Counted from the first letter of the stretch, positions 38,243 to 49,991 are shown. The stretch: DNA of 64,000 nucleotides from Echeneis naucrates (GCF_900963305.1 NC_042532.1:10201207-10265206), one strand, 5' to 3'. Notes: generated by a model not told the origin, from the letters alone. Translations and numbers: made by a program.

Positions 38243-39085
38243 ATTTGAAGAATAGGTTTACTGCATTAGCTTTCAAGCATGCAGAATTTTAAATATTTAT
38301 CAAATGGGAATCTGTCCCTTCTAATAAAATGTAAAATGTTACTGTAAAAGTATAAATACTTTTGAGAATTTGATGTGTCTTGTTAGCTGTAGCATTTAAT
38401 TTCCTTTAAGGCCTTCAGTGAATGATCAGAGGGCATTGATTTAAAGGTTGTTCAATCAGTATCTTTAGTTCAAGCCAGAATCTTGTAAATATTATTTTCC
38501 GCTTTTAATTCATATATGATGCAACCACTCCTTGCCAGTTAGTTTATCTTAGCATAGAAACCTACATAGTTAATCTAACTTGACTGTTTTTAGCATAATA
38601 AAAATTTGCTTGCCATCCTAAAGCTCATCGGTAACTCAGCGTGTTGTTTGATTGTGTTTCCTGTCTTTATGTTAAGCTAACGACTTACTGGCTGTTACAG
38701 TAACTATACAGTCCAATGAATGGCATCAATCTTCTCTTCAAATGCAAATGCCAAACGAGCCTTTGAAAGAGGTACCATTTCTTACCACTGATATGAATTT
38801 TAGAGTAATTAATCAGCGGTTCATAATATAAGGCAGCAGCTTTTGAACATGCTTAAGGCACAGACAAGAGTGCTCAGTGTACCATTCATTTAAGAAACGT
38901 ATCGCAATGTAAACAACGTTTTAAATAAAAGTTCAAGTTACACGTACATTGGGCAACTGATGCTTTACCAGCTAAAACTGAGACACACAAGGGCATCCAG
39001 ATCAGGGTTCAAACACTCATACCTGCCTTATCGCTCGTGTAAGCAACAGACAAACAGATCAATAGGCTCTTCTTTCACCAGTTAG
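38243..39085. other. Intergenic DNA between lectin copies D and E
   Basis: After the copy D polyadenylation signal I see only A+T-rich DNA with no gene or repeat I can name. Confidence 0.5.
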
Positions 39086-42000
39086 ATGGGGAATTTTCAG
39101 TCTGTGTCAGAACACAAGGAGAAAATGTCATCCGATCATACATCTTCCGAACATTTTGGCACAGATGGGCATAGGCGCTATCAACGCCAAGCATTTGGAC
39201 AAGGTACAAATCCATTTAAAATCAAATCTTCTGACCCATGGGGGATTATTTTTATGCTGTCCTTTCACTTTTCCCTCTCTTTACTCGCTGAAATTGAGCC
39301 TATGCAACTTTTCTTCCATGATATGAGTCAAGCCAAGGATATTTTAAATGTGTGTGGAAAATGTCAAAAATATAAATATAAAACTCTGATGACTTGATAA
39401 CACGAATGCATTCCCATGTAACCTATCAGACAGTAAACACATGAAATATATATATAATGAAGATTTTAAATCAGAACAACATTTTCAAGGTCTGTTTCCA
39501 AAGGGAGTTGGATCGCATTTTCCATCCCAGCGACTGGTTTTACTGGGTCTTGGCCTGCTGAATGCTGTTCTGCTGGTAACGGCTGTTGTCATTGGGATTT
39601 ATTGTAAGTCACAGGAAACTGCTGATTGCTTATATCTAATGTTACTGCTCTGTTCTATTGCTCAACTGCATATAGCTTTGGTTAATGTGTGCTGCATCTA
39701 GTGGTTATGTTAGGAGCACACATCTCAACCTTGGATAGTTTTTTTTTTTGTGTCTAACAATATGCAGTTAATGATATTAAGGTTTTTAAGCAGCAAGTGG
39801 ATGTACATAAATATGACTGACTTAAGGACTTAAGGACTGACCACCCTCACAGTAACAACATGCTCATGTGAAGCCACTATAACTGTTCTTCTGTGTGTTT
39901 GTGTGCAAATGCTGTCATATATGCATTAAACAAAAAGTGCAACTAAACTTGATGGAAATGTAATACCTTTATGTTGGTATTTGGCCATCTGAGTATTTTC
40001 ACACATTTAAACATATTCAAGCAAACATTAATGTAAAACAATTTGTGGAAGTTCACTTTGTTGGTGCTGAGATTTGATTGGGTAAGTGATACAGTGGTGG
40101 TAGATGAAAGGGCAAGACATCACCCAAGTCGATACAATATATCCTCTGAGGGCCTTTTATTTGATTCCAGTCATCGGTTTTTGAGATATTTCACAGTTCC
40201 TCTTTCTGTGTTATACCACAGGTGCCAAAGCCAAAGCCAATCGGATTTCTTATTCAGTTGCTGCACCCCTCATCAGTGAGCTGAACTTCCTCCGCAACCA
40301 TACTGAAATTGTCAAAGCTAAAGTGGAGGTGCAGGCAGCGTTAATGAAGGAGCGCCTCAACCACCAGCTACTAAAGTCACAAGTGAAGCAGAAGAAGGTG
40401 GTCAGCGATAGCCTTCAGGAACGGTTTGAGGCCCTTGACACAGAGAAAGAAAATCTGAAGGGCAATAAAACTGCTTTAGGTTAGGCAGACTTACTACCAA
40501 CGTTCGATGGAAACTGTCCAAGACAGTGTTGTGGTTACATGTCATATATAATTGTATGTACCATAGGATTTTTAGAGAATCCTGGAAATCTTTCACATTT
40601 CCTAATCTCTTGTTACAGGTGAAAGCTGCGGCATGTGCCTACCAGGGTGGACATTTCTTAAATCATCCTGCTATTACTTTTCTTATCTTTCACTGAAAGC
40701 CAAGAAGAACTGGCCAGATAGCAGAGCAGAGTGCATTCGTGAAGGTGGCGACCTGCTTGTGATAAATAACTTTAAGACGCAGGTGGGTCAAAGAAATGAA
40801 TGAAAAATAGCGTTTCAGAAAAAAAATGTAAATAAAAAGAAAGCATACCTTTTATGTCTTGCTACAGCTGATTTACAAAATCCCAGAAAGTAAACTTTCC
40901 ATCGTTCTACTGTTCACATTTTATGTAGAACCGTTGCACTGAATTATTTTGTTATAGTAAAGCTGTTATTCTCTACTATAAATTGCTATTTTAGATTATT
41001 AATCTTACTGTTTTTTTTTATAACAACTTTGTACCTTGATGACAGTGATTAATCTGAGTTGTCATCCAAATCTACATCTCTGGCCATGTAATAAGTTTCA
41101 GCTCTTTGTTTCTCTGTTGGAAATTTTTCTACTTTCATTGGGCTGTTTTCTCCACACATGGATAATTCTCTAAGGAGTTGGTAGAGAAAAAACAGAGAGG
41201 GAACGTTGGGCTTGGTTTCCAGAAAAAAAAAAAAAAAAAAACCCAAACAAATGACTGACAGTGTTGCTCTGATGCTGCTGGTTGAGTGATTTTCTCCTAG
41301 CTGCATAGCGCTGCATCCAGGTCACAACAAGCATGTTGCACTATTTCAGAGATGGAAAAACTCTCTGGCCCCTTTGCTCTGAGCAAGAGGTGAAGGAATA
41401 AAATAGATGTAAAGGGACTCTACTGGCTATTTGAACTTTTTATGTAATTAAGTTTTTAATTTATCTGTCTGTTTCCTTAAAGCAACTCATGTGTGACACC
41501 TTTCCAAAGCTGCCCACCAGCGGTTTGTGGTGGCGACTGGGCTCCTGGATTGGCCTCTCTGAAAAAGTGGGAGAGTCAAAATGGGTCTGGGTTAACACAA
41601 GTGATGCGGAAACAACGTAAGGATGTTACAAACTGCCAAGAACTAGTCAATACTATAGCCCCAATTATAAAAAAGTTGGGATGCTGTGTAAAATGTAAGT
41701 AACAACAGAATGCAATGATTTGCAAATCTCATGAATCCATATTTTATTCCAAATAGAATATAAACAACATGTCAGATGTCGAAACTGACACATTTTACCA
41801 TTTCATGGAAACTATTAGATCATTTTGAATTTGATGGCAGCAATGTCTCAAAAAAAGTTGGAACATAGGCAACAAAAAGCTGGAAAAGTAACTTGAATCT
41901 TGAATCAAGTATTTAGGTTCATTTGTATCAGGTCAGTAACATGCCATCAAATTCAAAATCAGCTAATATTTTCCATGAAATGGTACAAATCAGCTTCAAC

Positions 42001-42368
42001 ATTTCATATGCTGTTTATGTTGTATTGGGAATAGGATATGTGTTTTTTTAGATTTGCAAATCAAAGTATTCTCTTTTTATTTACACTACATAGCGTCCCA
42101 ACTTTTTTGGAACTGGGGTTGTATATTTGAATTTGTGCTCTCTTGACATGAAAAAAAGCTGAACTAAATTCTTCTTCTGATTAATTCAAGGTACTGGAGG
42201 TCGGGAGAGCCAAGCCCTGACAGATCTTCAAGTAGTCACTGTGCTGCTTTTGTTTACCATAATGATGTTAGGAGGACATGGTATAATGCAGACTGCAATA
42301 ACCAAGAGTTGAACTGGATATGTGAGATGGCACCAAAGCAGCGAGAGCTTTCATTTGTGTCTATATAA
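39086..42368 (+). CDS. Type II membrane C-type lectin receptor (copy E)
   Basis: Six exons, 39086-39203, 39490-39603, 40222-40479, 40619-40782, 41483-41616 and 42191-42368, give 321 residues. The tail of about 50 residues (starting MGNFQSVSEHKEK) has no ITIM; the MG start could allow N-myristoylation, which is speculative. The membrane span (LVLLGLGLLNAVLLVTAVVI) is close to copy A. A Lys/Glu-rich coiled-coil stalk is followed by a lectin domain starting CGMCLPGW with WIGL. EPN is changed to EPS and the WND region reads WYNADC. AATAAA lies at 42593-42598. The last intron contains a MITE. Confidence 0.9.
41654..42124. mobile_element. Non-autonomous DNA transposon (MITE)
   Basis: About 470 bp with inverted ends: CCCCAATTATAAAAAAGTTG at the left and, reversed, CCCCAGTTCCAAAAAAGTTG at the right. 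The match continues inwards for about 45 bases (GGGACGCT, GTGTAAA). It has no coding capacity and is probably flanked by a TA target repeat. It sits in the last intron of lectin copy E. Similar elements are very common in fish; the superfamily is not certain. Confidence 0.8.
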
Positions 42369-43311
42369 ACACAGTGCATCTTAATACATTAGCATCCATA
42401 TTGTATTTTAAATCATAATTATGGCATCCTTTTTTTTGTGTGTAATTGTTTTATAATTATTTTTTGTAAAAATACTTTTGTTAAGGATGTTTGAATCTTT
42501 CTTTGCTTTCAAAGTTTAAAATCCCTTTAAAAAAGTTGTCTGATAAAAGCAATTTAGAGGAATCATTGAAAAGGGGAGGCATTAAAGTAAAGAATAAATT
42601 TCGTTTTATCTCGCCATTAAAAATTGTTGATGTCATGTATGTTCTCTTTTCTTTTAAGATATCAATCTGCTAACCTACAGAAACACTAGAGACCTAACAA
42701 ACATACATGGACAGACTTGCTCATGATATAATTTCATTGACCCATAAGTGAGAAAACAGATAAAACTGAACAGATGTAAATGTTGTAAAATTATTCAATT
42801 GTACAACTACATACTGCCTAAGTCACATTACCAGCACTGCTTGTAAATATTTAACAAATGAACTGATTTTCTATTTGTTATGTTGGACGCTCACCTACAT
42901 TCAGTTCAATGTCCTGAGTCTCAAGGACAGCCACCTCTAGCTGCTCTAGCTCAACGATTAAATGGAAGACTTAGAAAACCAAAGTGCGCTTGGTGACACA
43001 TAACAGACTGATTTGTCAGGAGGAGTTCAGCACAGATGATCAAACTCTCTGCTTAAATCAAGAGAAGGTATGCATTTACAAATCTTTTTGTTTGACATGT
43101 TCTTTGATTTTGTTTCCAAATTGAAAAATAATGCTCAAAACATGTTACAGTCCTTATTTCTGTCTTTCTTTGTGTTTCTGCTTACCTATTATTCAGTGCA
43201 TGTGTATTTATTACTTTATATTTCAATTAATAGTTACATGTAGAACCACAATACGTCATTAACATTTGTGCTCATTTATTCTGGTAATTCTTTTCTCACT
43301 TCTCTGTTTAG
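42369..43311. other. Intergenic DNA with a decayed tail exon
   Basis: At 42962-43067 there is a sequence homologous to the cytoplasmic exon of copy D: it starts ATGGAAGAC, holds an LICQEEF segment and ends in a GT donor. Its ATG frame meets stops early, and the LICQEEF frame has no start codon, so it does not encode a usable tail as it stands. The rest is A+T-rich with nothing to report. Confidence 0.55.
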
Positions 43312-43343
43312 TGTCTGCGTCTGTAGTGAGACCTGAATCCAGA

Positions 43344-43802
43344 ATGAATCGTTACAAACTGGTTGCAGGAGGTCTTGCAGTGCTCGCTGTCATTCTTCTA
43401 GCTATTGATATTGGCCTCGGTGTTTATTGTAAGTCACCCTTTATCCATAAAGAACTTTTACATTTAAAATATTGCTGGAATATTGTGGTGTTAACTAATT
43501 ATGAGAGGACGATTGCCATGTGAAATGTTAAAAGTTTGTGTTTGAAGTAACAAAAAATGTCAGCAGCTATGAGTCTCTTTAAAGATGATTTATGTTATTT
43601 ATTTATTTATTTTTTGCAGTGACTTGTTGAATGTCACTATCATCTCTGTTAATGGCTTCTCACCACCTGCCCAGGAATAGATGTTGTTGACAGAGATCAA
43701 AACACAACCAAGACAAAATTGGCTTCATTAGAAAGGGGCTCTCTGCTCTGTGCCTGATAACTGATGGCTATATTCTGGTTACTTACAGCTTGTATGACAC
43801 TG

Positions 43803-43843
<41 letters not shown>

Positions 43844-45176
43844 GCATTAGGAAATAAAGTGAAAACCTTATATGGCATATGTTGATAGGAGCATAGTTTG
43901 TACCGCTGTTTAAATTCTCCTCAAAATTTTTTTGGATTGTAGAAAAAAATTATAGATAATGAACTATATTCACACTGGTGCTGATTATTCAAGAAAGGAG
44001 TCGAATGTGAGTGTGCACTTATACGTTGTTCGGGTGTACTAAGTGTGTTAAAAACTATTTTTCTGCTACTAGCATAGGTTGACTGCTTGGCTACAGTAAC
44101 ACCATGTCTTTATAATTTACAGATAGTAAACTGACATCCGGGCAAATAACAGACATCAATGGAGAGATCTTGAGATTGCAGGGTGTTTACAAATCTGCAG
44201 TCCAAAGCAGGGATGACACAAGGAGGGAGCTGGAAAAAGAACTTGCTGAAATAGCACAAACTAAGTGGGAGTTGGAACATCAGAAAAAAAGAAACAGAGA
44301 CTACGAAAAGCAGGTTGACAAACTTCAAGTGGAAATTTCAGCACTGAAATCCCACTTACCATTGATTAGTGAGAGTTTTTTCTATTTGTTCATGTTATCA
44401 AAGTATTAAGTACATGCTTATTGTACTCCCAATAACATATCATGTTTGGATTTTCAGAGGAGGGATGCAGACATTGTCTCCCTGGCTGGTCTTTCATTCA
44501 ATCAACATGTTTCTACATTCCTTTCTCTGACACGGTTGCACGCCGATCATGGCTTCAAGCAAGACAGTTTTGCACCAATCAAGGTGGAGACTTGGCAGTG
44601 ATTGACAGCTTGGAGAAAACTGTAAGACCCGAATGAATTACTGCATTGATATTTCTAAACAAAATCGTTGACACTTCATATTTCATATTTCATATTTAAG
44701 CAGCAACACAGACCTACATGGACGACAGGGCACACAATAAATAAATGCATTTATTTGTGTGTGTATTTCTGGTGTTGTTAGGTTGCGTTAACTAACTTGA
44801 TATCTAGTTATCATGATTCCACAAGAGCCATGCACCTAAGTGGCTTCTGGATTGGATTGAGAGATGTAGAGGAGGAAGGGACTTGGAAATGGCTGAATGG
44901 AAGAAGACTGACTGAGGGGTAACAGTGACACAGCTGACCATACAATTTTTGCATTAAAAGAATTGTTATGGTTCCACATAGGAGATATTATTATTTATAT
45001 ATTTGTATATTATTATTTATTTCAGGTATTGGAATGATGGCGAACCCAACAACCAGAATAACGAGGACTGTGCAGCGACGTATCCAAGAGCCAACCCTTT
45101 TAAGGCTTGGAATGATGCCCCATGCAGTTATAACTTAAAGTGGATTTGTGAAATGGTACCACGTTATAGTGATTAA
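43344..45176 (+). CDS. Type II membrane C-type lectin receptor (copy F)
   Basis: Five coding exons, 43344-43428 (exon body from 43312), 44123-44368, 44458-44621, 44782-44918 and 45026-45176, give 260 residues if translation starts at the ATG just before the membrane span. The upstream tail exon is out of frame, so the tail would be only MNRYK. The span (LAVLAVILLAIDIGLGVYY) has an Asp as in copy D, and the stalk ends in KSHLPLI. The lectin domain (CRHCLPGW) is the most canonical of the cluster: WIGL, EPN and WND all intact, predicting calcium-dependent mannose-type binding. AATAAA lies at 45329-45334. Confidence 0.82.
43807..43840. repeat. Poly-A run of 34 bases
   Basis: An uninterrupted A tract in the intron between the membrane-span and stalk exons of copy F. 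It may be a retroposon tail or an assembly-sensitive homopolymer. Confidence 0.9.
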
Positions 45177-45915
45177 AGTAACTGCTGAAGGAAGAACTGA
45201 CTCCAATTTAGAGACATTTATATATCTTCTAATCTGTGCGTTTATTGTCTTGTCAGTCATTACAAAATGGGCAGAAAGGTTAAAAATACAAGATTTATTA
45301 AATGAACTATAAAAAGTATTTTTACTGTAATAAATTAAATATTTACCTATCTATGTACAGTACACATACAGATCTATACAGACCTTTACACTGTATATTT
45401 GTTTAACAGGACTACTCTCTTTTATACAATGATATTTCATGTCGATCAGTGGTTGGAGTGTCATTTTGCAATGAGTTTGTTAACTTAATCACTGCAGCTG
45501 GGCAGTTCAGAACCTGCTGTTGCAGGAATTATAGGAAAAGTGGAGCCCTACTAGTGACCAGTGGAAGTAGAAAAACATTGTGGATCAAATCAGCAAACAT
45601 GCTAACAAGGTCTATTGAGTACAAATTCAGATTCTGATAATACTTATGTACCACTGTCTCCATTGAGAACCCTGCTCTGTTAAACTTTACCTGTTACATA
45701 AGAAAAACTGGGAATTCAGTGCATATTCTATCAATAAACACACACCAAAACTAATGCACATATCTTGGATCACTATATATGACTAACCTGCCAGGCTTTT
45801 AACATTTCAATACCTTAGTCTCTTGAAGCCTGATGGCTATTCTTGTGGTGCAGTGGCTCTCACAGCTGAGTCTCTCATATCACATGGGGTCTTTTGAAGC
45901 ATGCTTGTTGAATCC
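45177..45915. other. Tail-to-tail gap between lectin F and ttc8
   Basis: Holds the 3' ends of both genes. Candidate minus-strand AATAAA signals for ttc8 lie at about 45241 and 45293, inside the copy F 3' region, so the two 3' UTRs may overlap. No gene is seen. Confidence 0.45.
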
Positions 45916-48900
45916 TCACAGAACTGAAAAATGCTGTCGAAGTTGCTTGAGAAGCTGCTGAGTGTCCACATGCTCCGGAAAAGAATCCTCAGACTTTTGG
46001 GCAGCTGTGTAACTGCTCTGAAGATCTCCAATCTGGACAGAGATGAAAACATCACTCTGGTGAGCTTTACCTCATGATCTATTGTCTCTGAGGACTGAAT
46101 ATTGTAGGTGGTCAAATGAATAAAAAATAACAATTTACCTTTTCAGAAAGAATGGAAAGATTGAAGTGTGGCTCATACATGTGAGGGGCCAGTGACGCAG
46201 CAGTCTGGAGGAAAGCTTTAGACTGAATCAAGGAAAGATAGGAAAATCATTTGTGTATTCAAAAGCAGGATATTTTATCAAAATGTATGTCATAGAATTC
46301 TTTGATAATTAATTTTCAACAATAATCTTAAGCTTTTCAACAATAATTGTATTTGTAGAATGTGAAAACATGAAAAAAAATTTTTTTACTGCAATTTGTG
46401 TCCACAAAGCTTACCTACACCAACTCTATGCCAGGGGACACATTTCACGTAACTTGAAAAAAACCCACATTATCGTTCTTGGCTGAGAGGCAAGTTGGGC
46501 TCAGCTTAAAGACAATTGCTCTTTTTTATTAACTTGTTAATGCTAATAAGTAGCCTTTACATTATGGACTGCTGCTTTTAAGTCAACAAAACAAAATCAA
46601 TAAAATTTTTGTGTAGTTTTCTGTAGTTTGACGTCACTCAGTATCCCCACACAGCATTAGTGATGCTACTAATGGCTGTTACCAAGCTGCCTGTGACACT
46701 CCATTCAATTTGTGCTGTTATAATGTACATCAACCACCACCTCAAAAAATACTGTATATACTCTAAATCTCTTATCGCATTTAAGAATATTAATGTTGAA
46801 TCACTTAACTCGTAGGAACAATTTAATGATAAATGCCATTATTGGGGTATTCCATGAATATGTTTCAATTTATATTAGAGTGTCTCAAAGGGAAACAATA
46901 TGTTGTTATACTTCATAAAGAAATTACTTCACCTGTTCAATGCGACCTTTTCGCAGCTCCAGTACAGCCAAGTTGTTGTAGGCCTCAGCATGGTCATTAT
47001 TGAAAGCCAAAGCCAGTTTAAAACACTGATAGGCCAATGTCAGGTCCCCTATACCCTGCCAACATAGAACAGATGCACTTTGCACCAGCTTCTGTTTGTA
47101 AGTTGTAATTGTACTTTCAAGATCGTTTACAGAATAGTTCATGTTTGCTGTAAACTGTATTAAGAAGAAGTACTTTTTGTGAAATTTGACATTCTGGGGT
47201 AGTTTGAGTTTTTCCAACTCACCACAGCAACATGTCCTATGTTGTACCAGACATCAGCCTGCTCCTCATCATTGCCCACCAGGGCTAGAGCCCTCTCAAA
47301 TGAGGACAGAGTCATATCATACTGCTGGGCGTAGAAGCAGCACAGCCCTAGGTTGTTGTACAGCTGGCAGTTATACACCCCCATCTGGAGCAGCCGTCTG
47401 ACAAAGGGAGAGGCATATTATTATACCTCAGATGGCATATAGCTCCTTATCACCTATATTGGAACTATGTAATATACAAATTTTACATAAATGTTAGTCT
47501 GACCTGTAGAACCGCAGGGCAATTTCTGGCTGATCTGTGTAGAAGTGGTTGCTCCCTATACAGGCTATAGCTTCCACATGAGTATTGTCCTGTTTCAGGA
47601 CGTCTTTGTAGTACTCTGTGGCTGATGAAATGTTGTTCATCTCCTTTGATAATAACACAATACAGATGGTAAATACACTTTTTGATTTTTTTTTAGCTCT
47701 TGTACCTCTGCAGTAGAGTAAGAGGTGTCTATATCAAATACCAGTATGACCTACTGTACCTCGTGAATGCGAGCAATTCCTGTTAGAAGAGTAACTTCAC
47801 TTGGAAAGTGGTCCAAACCTTGTTTGAAAAGGTTGAGTGCTGTTATTGGTTGGTCAAGGCGTTGGTAAACCTATGGTAAAACACACACAAGGTTTTTCAT
47901 TTCATTTATTTTCTCAGAAATACGTAAGGAGAATATTTTTTTGTGCAAAAAGTTGACAACATGACATATTGGTTCGATGTTTCCATCTCTACCTTTGCCA
48001 GGTAGAGATACGTATCCACCACCTCTTGGTGATTGAGAGCAGATCGAAACTGCTTTTCTGCTTCTCTATATAGGCCAAGCCTGCAAAGGTCAGAAATATT
48101 GATTAATAAGTAGATTATAAAAAGGCAGCTTTTAAAAGTGTCAGATATGATGACCTCTAATAACATGGATGTTTAGTTACCTGTAGTAACATTTTCCCAG
48201 CTGAACTTTCCACCACCAGTCTTTGAACTGGGCATGTTCAGTAGCTTGAGCAGCCAAATCTAGAGCCTGGTGGAGAAATTAATTAAAGTTTTTCTTGGAT
48301 AACAGTCTACCAACTGTCTTTATTGTTATTCTATGCACTACTTACATTTTTCACATCGTTTTCATGATGGAAGATGTACTCAAATAAAGTCTGTGGTGGA
48401 GAACAATGGTAACTTTACATGTGAAGAAAAAGCAATGTTCTTGATTAATTTTTGCAAGTCACAGTCGCAGTCATACCCTGGATAAATTGGGCTTCTGAGA
48501 ATACTTTGCCAGATTGAGTCTTGACAAGTTAATAAATGGTCCTTCTGGATTGGTTAGCATTGAGGCCTAGAGAAACAGTGAAGCATCAGATCAGGTTAAA
48601 TGATACAGGGTTTCTTCTCAGTCAGAAAATTGTACAACCCAATAAATAATTAACATGGTTGATCTGTAAGATAAAGAGTGTTAGAAAAACATTATCAATC
48701 TGGTAATAACATAACAAAACACTAACATTCTATACATTGACATCAAAAAAGCATTTTGTGGAAGTTGTTTGAAGCTGTTTGTGGCATGCACATGTAGTTC
48801 TTATGTCGGTTCAAATTTTATGGGTTCACTCACAGTTCCAAGGCGGATGAATCTACCAGAAGCACTGGTAACGGGCCGAGCAGTGCTGGCAGTGCGGGGA

Positions 48901-49903
48901 GTTTTGATGGCCTGCTCCATAGTTCCAGGTCGCCCTGACTGTGTGCTGGGCCTCACAAATCCTGTGATAGGGCGTCCTGATTGCGTCATGGGTCTTAGAT
49001 TCGGAAAAAGAATTTAGAACTCAGATTAGGTAATTCTTAATTTATTCAAGATGCAATCAGTGGTAACATTTCCAGGTAAACATTTAAGTATTGCCTGGAA
49101 GACAGTACCTGACAGCTGGTGTGGGCCCTCCACCCTGACTTGTCCCAGGGAGTCTCAGTGATGTGCCAGGGCCTAGAAAAAAGTCAGGTTTTACCAGTCT
49201 AACAAATGTAAGCATCGGATTTCAATAACAGCATGAAAAGTTTAAACTCACGTGCAACTTGAGCAATGGTGCTTTCATCCAGCATCATCTCAGCTATCCC
49301 CTCCTGGTCCACCTCAACTTCATCTATGTATACCATCTCTGTCAGAGCACGGGTTTTCAAGCTCCATGCAGCCTATAGAGCAAAGGCACAGGCAACGACC
49401 ACAAACATTACAGTGTCAGGACCATTGTGACACAGCAAAGGACTTCCGAAAATGTCTAGTAGTTGAGATTACCTCAGCGATAAATAAGGAGGAGTCCTGA
49501 AGACAGCATGCATTGAGTTAGCGAGAAAACAGGGAGGTTGAGGACAGACGAGAGGAAACGACGGAGAGAGGAAAAAAGAAGAAATAGCGCAGAAGAAATC
49601 AAAGATAAAATAAAATGAGATGTTCAGGAGTCGGGTGTAAGAGATATCAGTAAATTCGACGGTGGATAAATTAGATTGTGAAAAACAACTGGGATTTTTC
49701 GGGATTATGCACCCGAATTAGCAAATTAGAAGGCTTTCCCTAATATATAATCGTTAGCATGCTAGGCTAGGCTAAGTGTGTCACTGTACCTGGTCATACG
49801 GGTTGTCTTGTAATATTTTTGCACAAATATCTGAACACTGTTGAAGTTTCCGCCTCCTGAAATAGCTCCACGCCAGAAACAAGGGGTCCATCGTCACCTC
49901 CAT
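45916..49903 (-). CDS. ttc8: Tetratricopeptide repeat protein 8 (BBSome subunit BBS8)
   Basis: Fifteen exons (49790-49903, 49473-49496, 49252-49372, 49109-49172, 48834-48993, 48477-48566, 48346-48390, 48181-48266, 47993-48080, 47760-47870, 47504-47643, 47223-47397, 46933-47055, 46139-46222, 45916-46032) give 513 residues, or 505 without the 24-nt second exon. TTC8 is a subunit of the BBSome, which moves membrane proteins in and out of cilia; loss causes Bardet-Biedl syndrome. The start MEVTMDPLFLAWSYFRRRKL, the repeats GRPITGFVRPSTQSGRPG, the TPR helices (YNNLGLCCFYAQQYDMTL, AEAYNNLAVLELRKGRIEQ) and the end LRQHFSVL closely match human. An ATG further upstream is in frame, but the position of the X-box favours 49903. 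Confidence 0.96.
49473..49496 (-). other. ttc8: 24-nt microexon of ttc8
   Basis: Encodes DSSLFIAE, flanked by a good AG acceptor and a GT donor, phase 0 on both sides. It lies between the codons for NPYDQ and AAWSLK, where human TTC8 has the optional retina-specific exon 2A. Confidence 0.6.
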
Positions 49904-49978
49904 TGCTTCCGTCGATGAGAAAAAAGGTAGAAACGGTCTAGCACGTAGCACAACTGGGAAGCTGGTGAAGCTTACTCT

Positions 49979-49991
49979 GTCGCTTGGCAAC
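49979..49991. promoter_or_regulatory. RFX X-box of ttc8
   Basis: GTCGCTTGGCAAC has the two half sites GTCGCT and GGCAAC with a 1-nt spacer, 76 nt upstream of the ttc8 start. X-boxes close to the start are a known hallmark of BBS genes. One base departs from the strict consensus. Confidence 0.65.
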
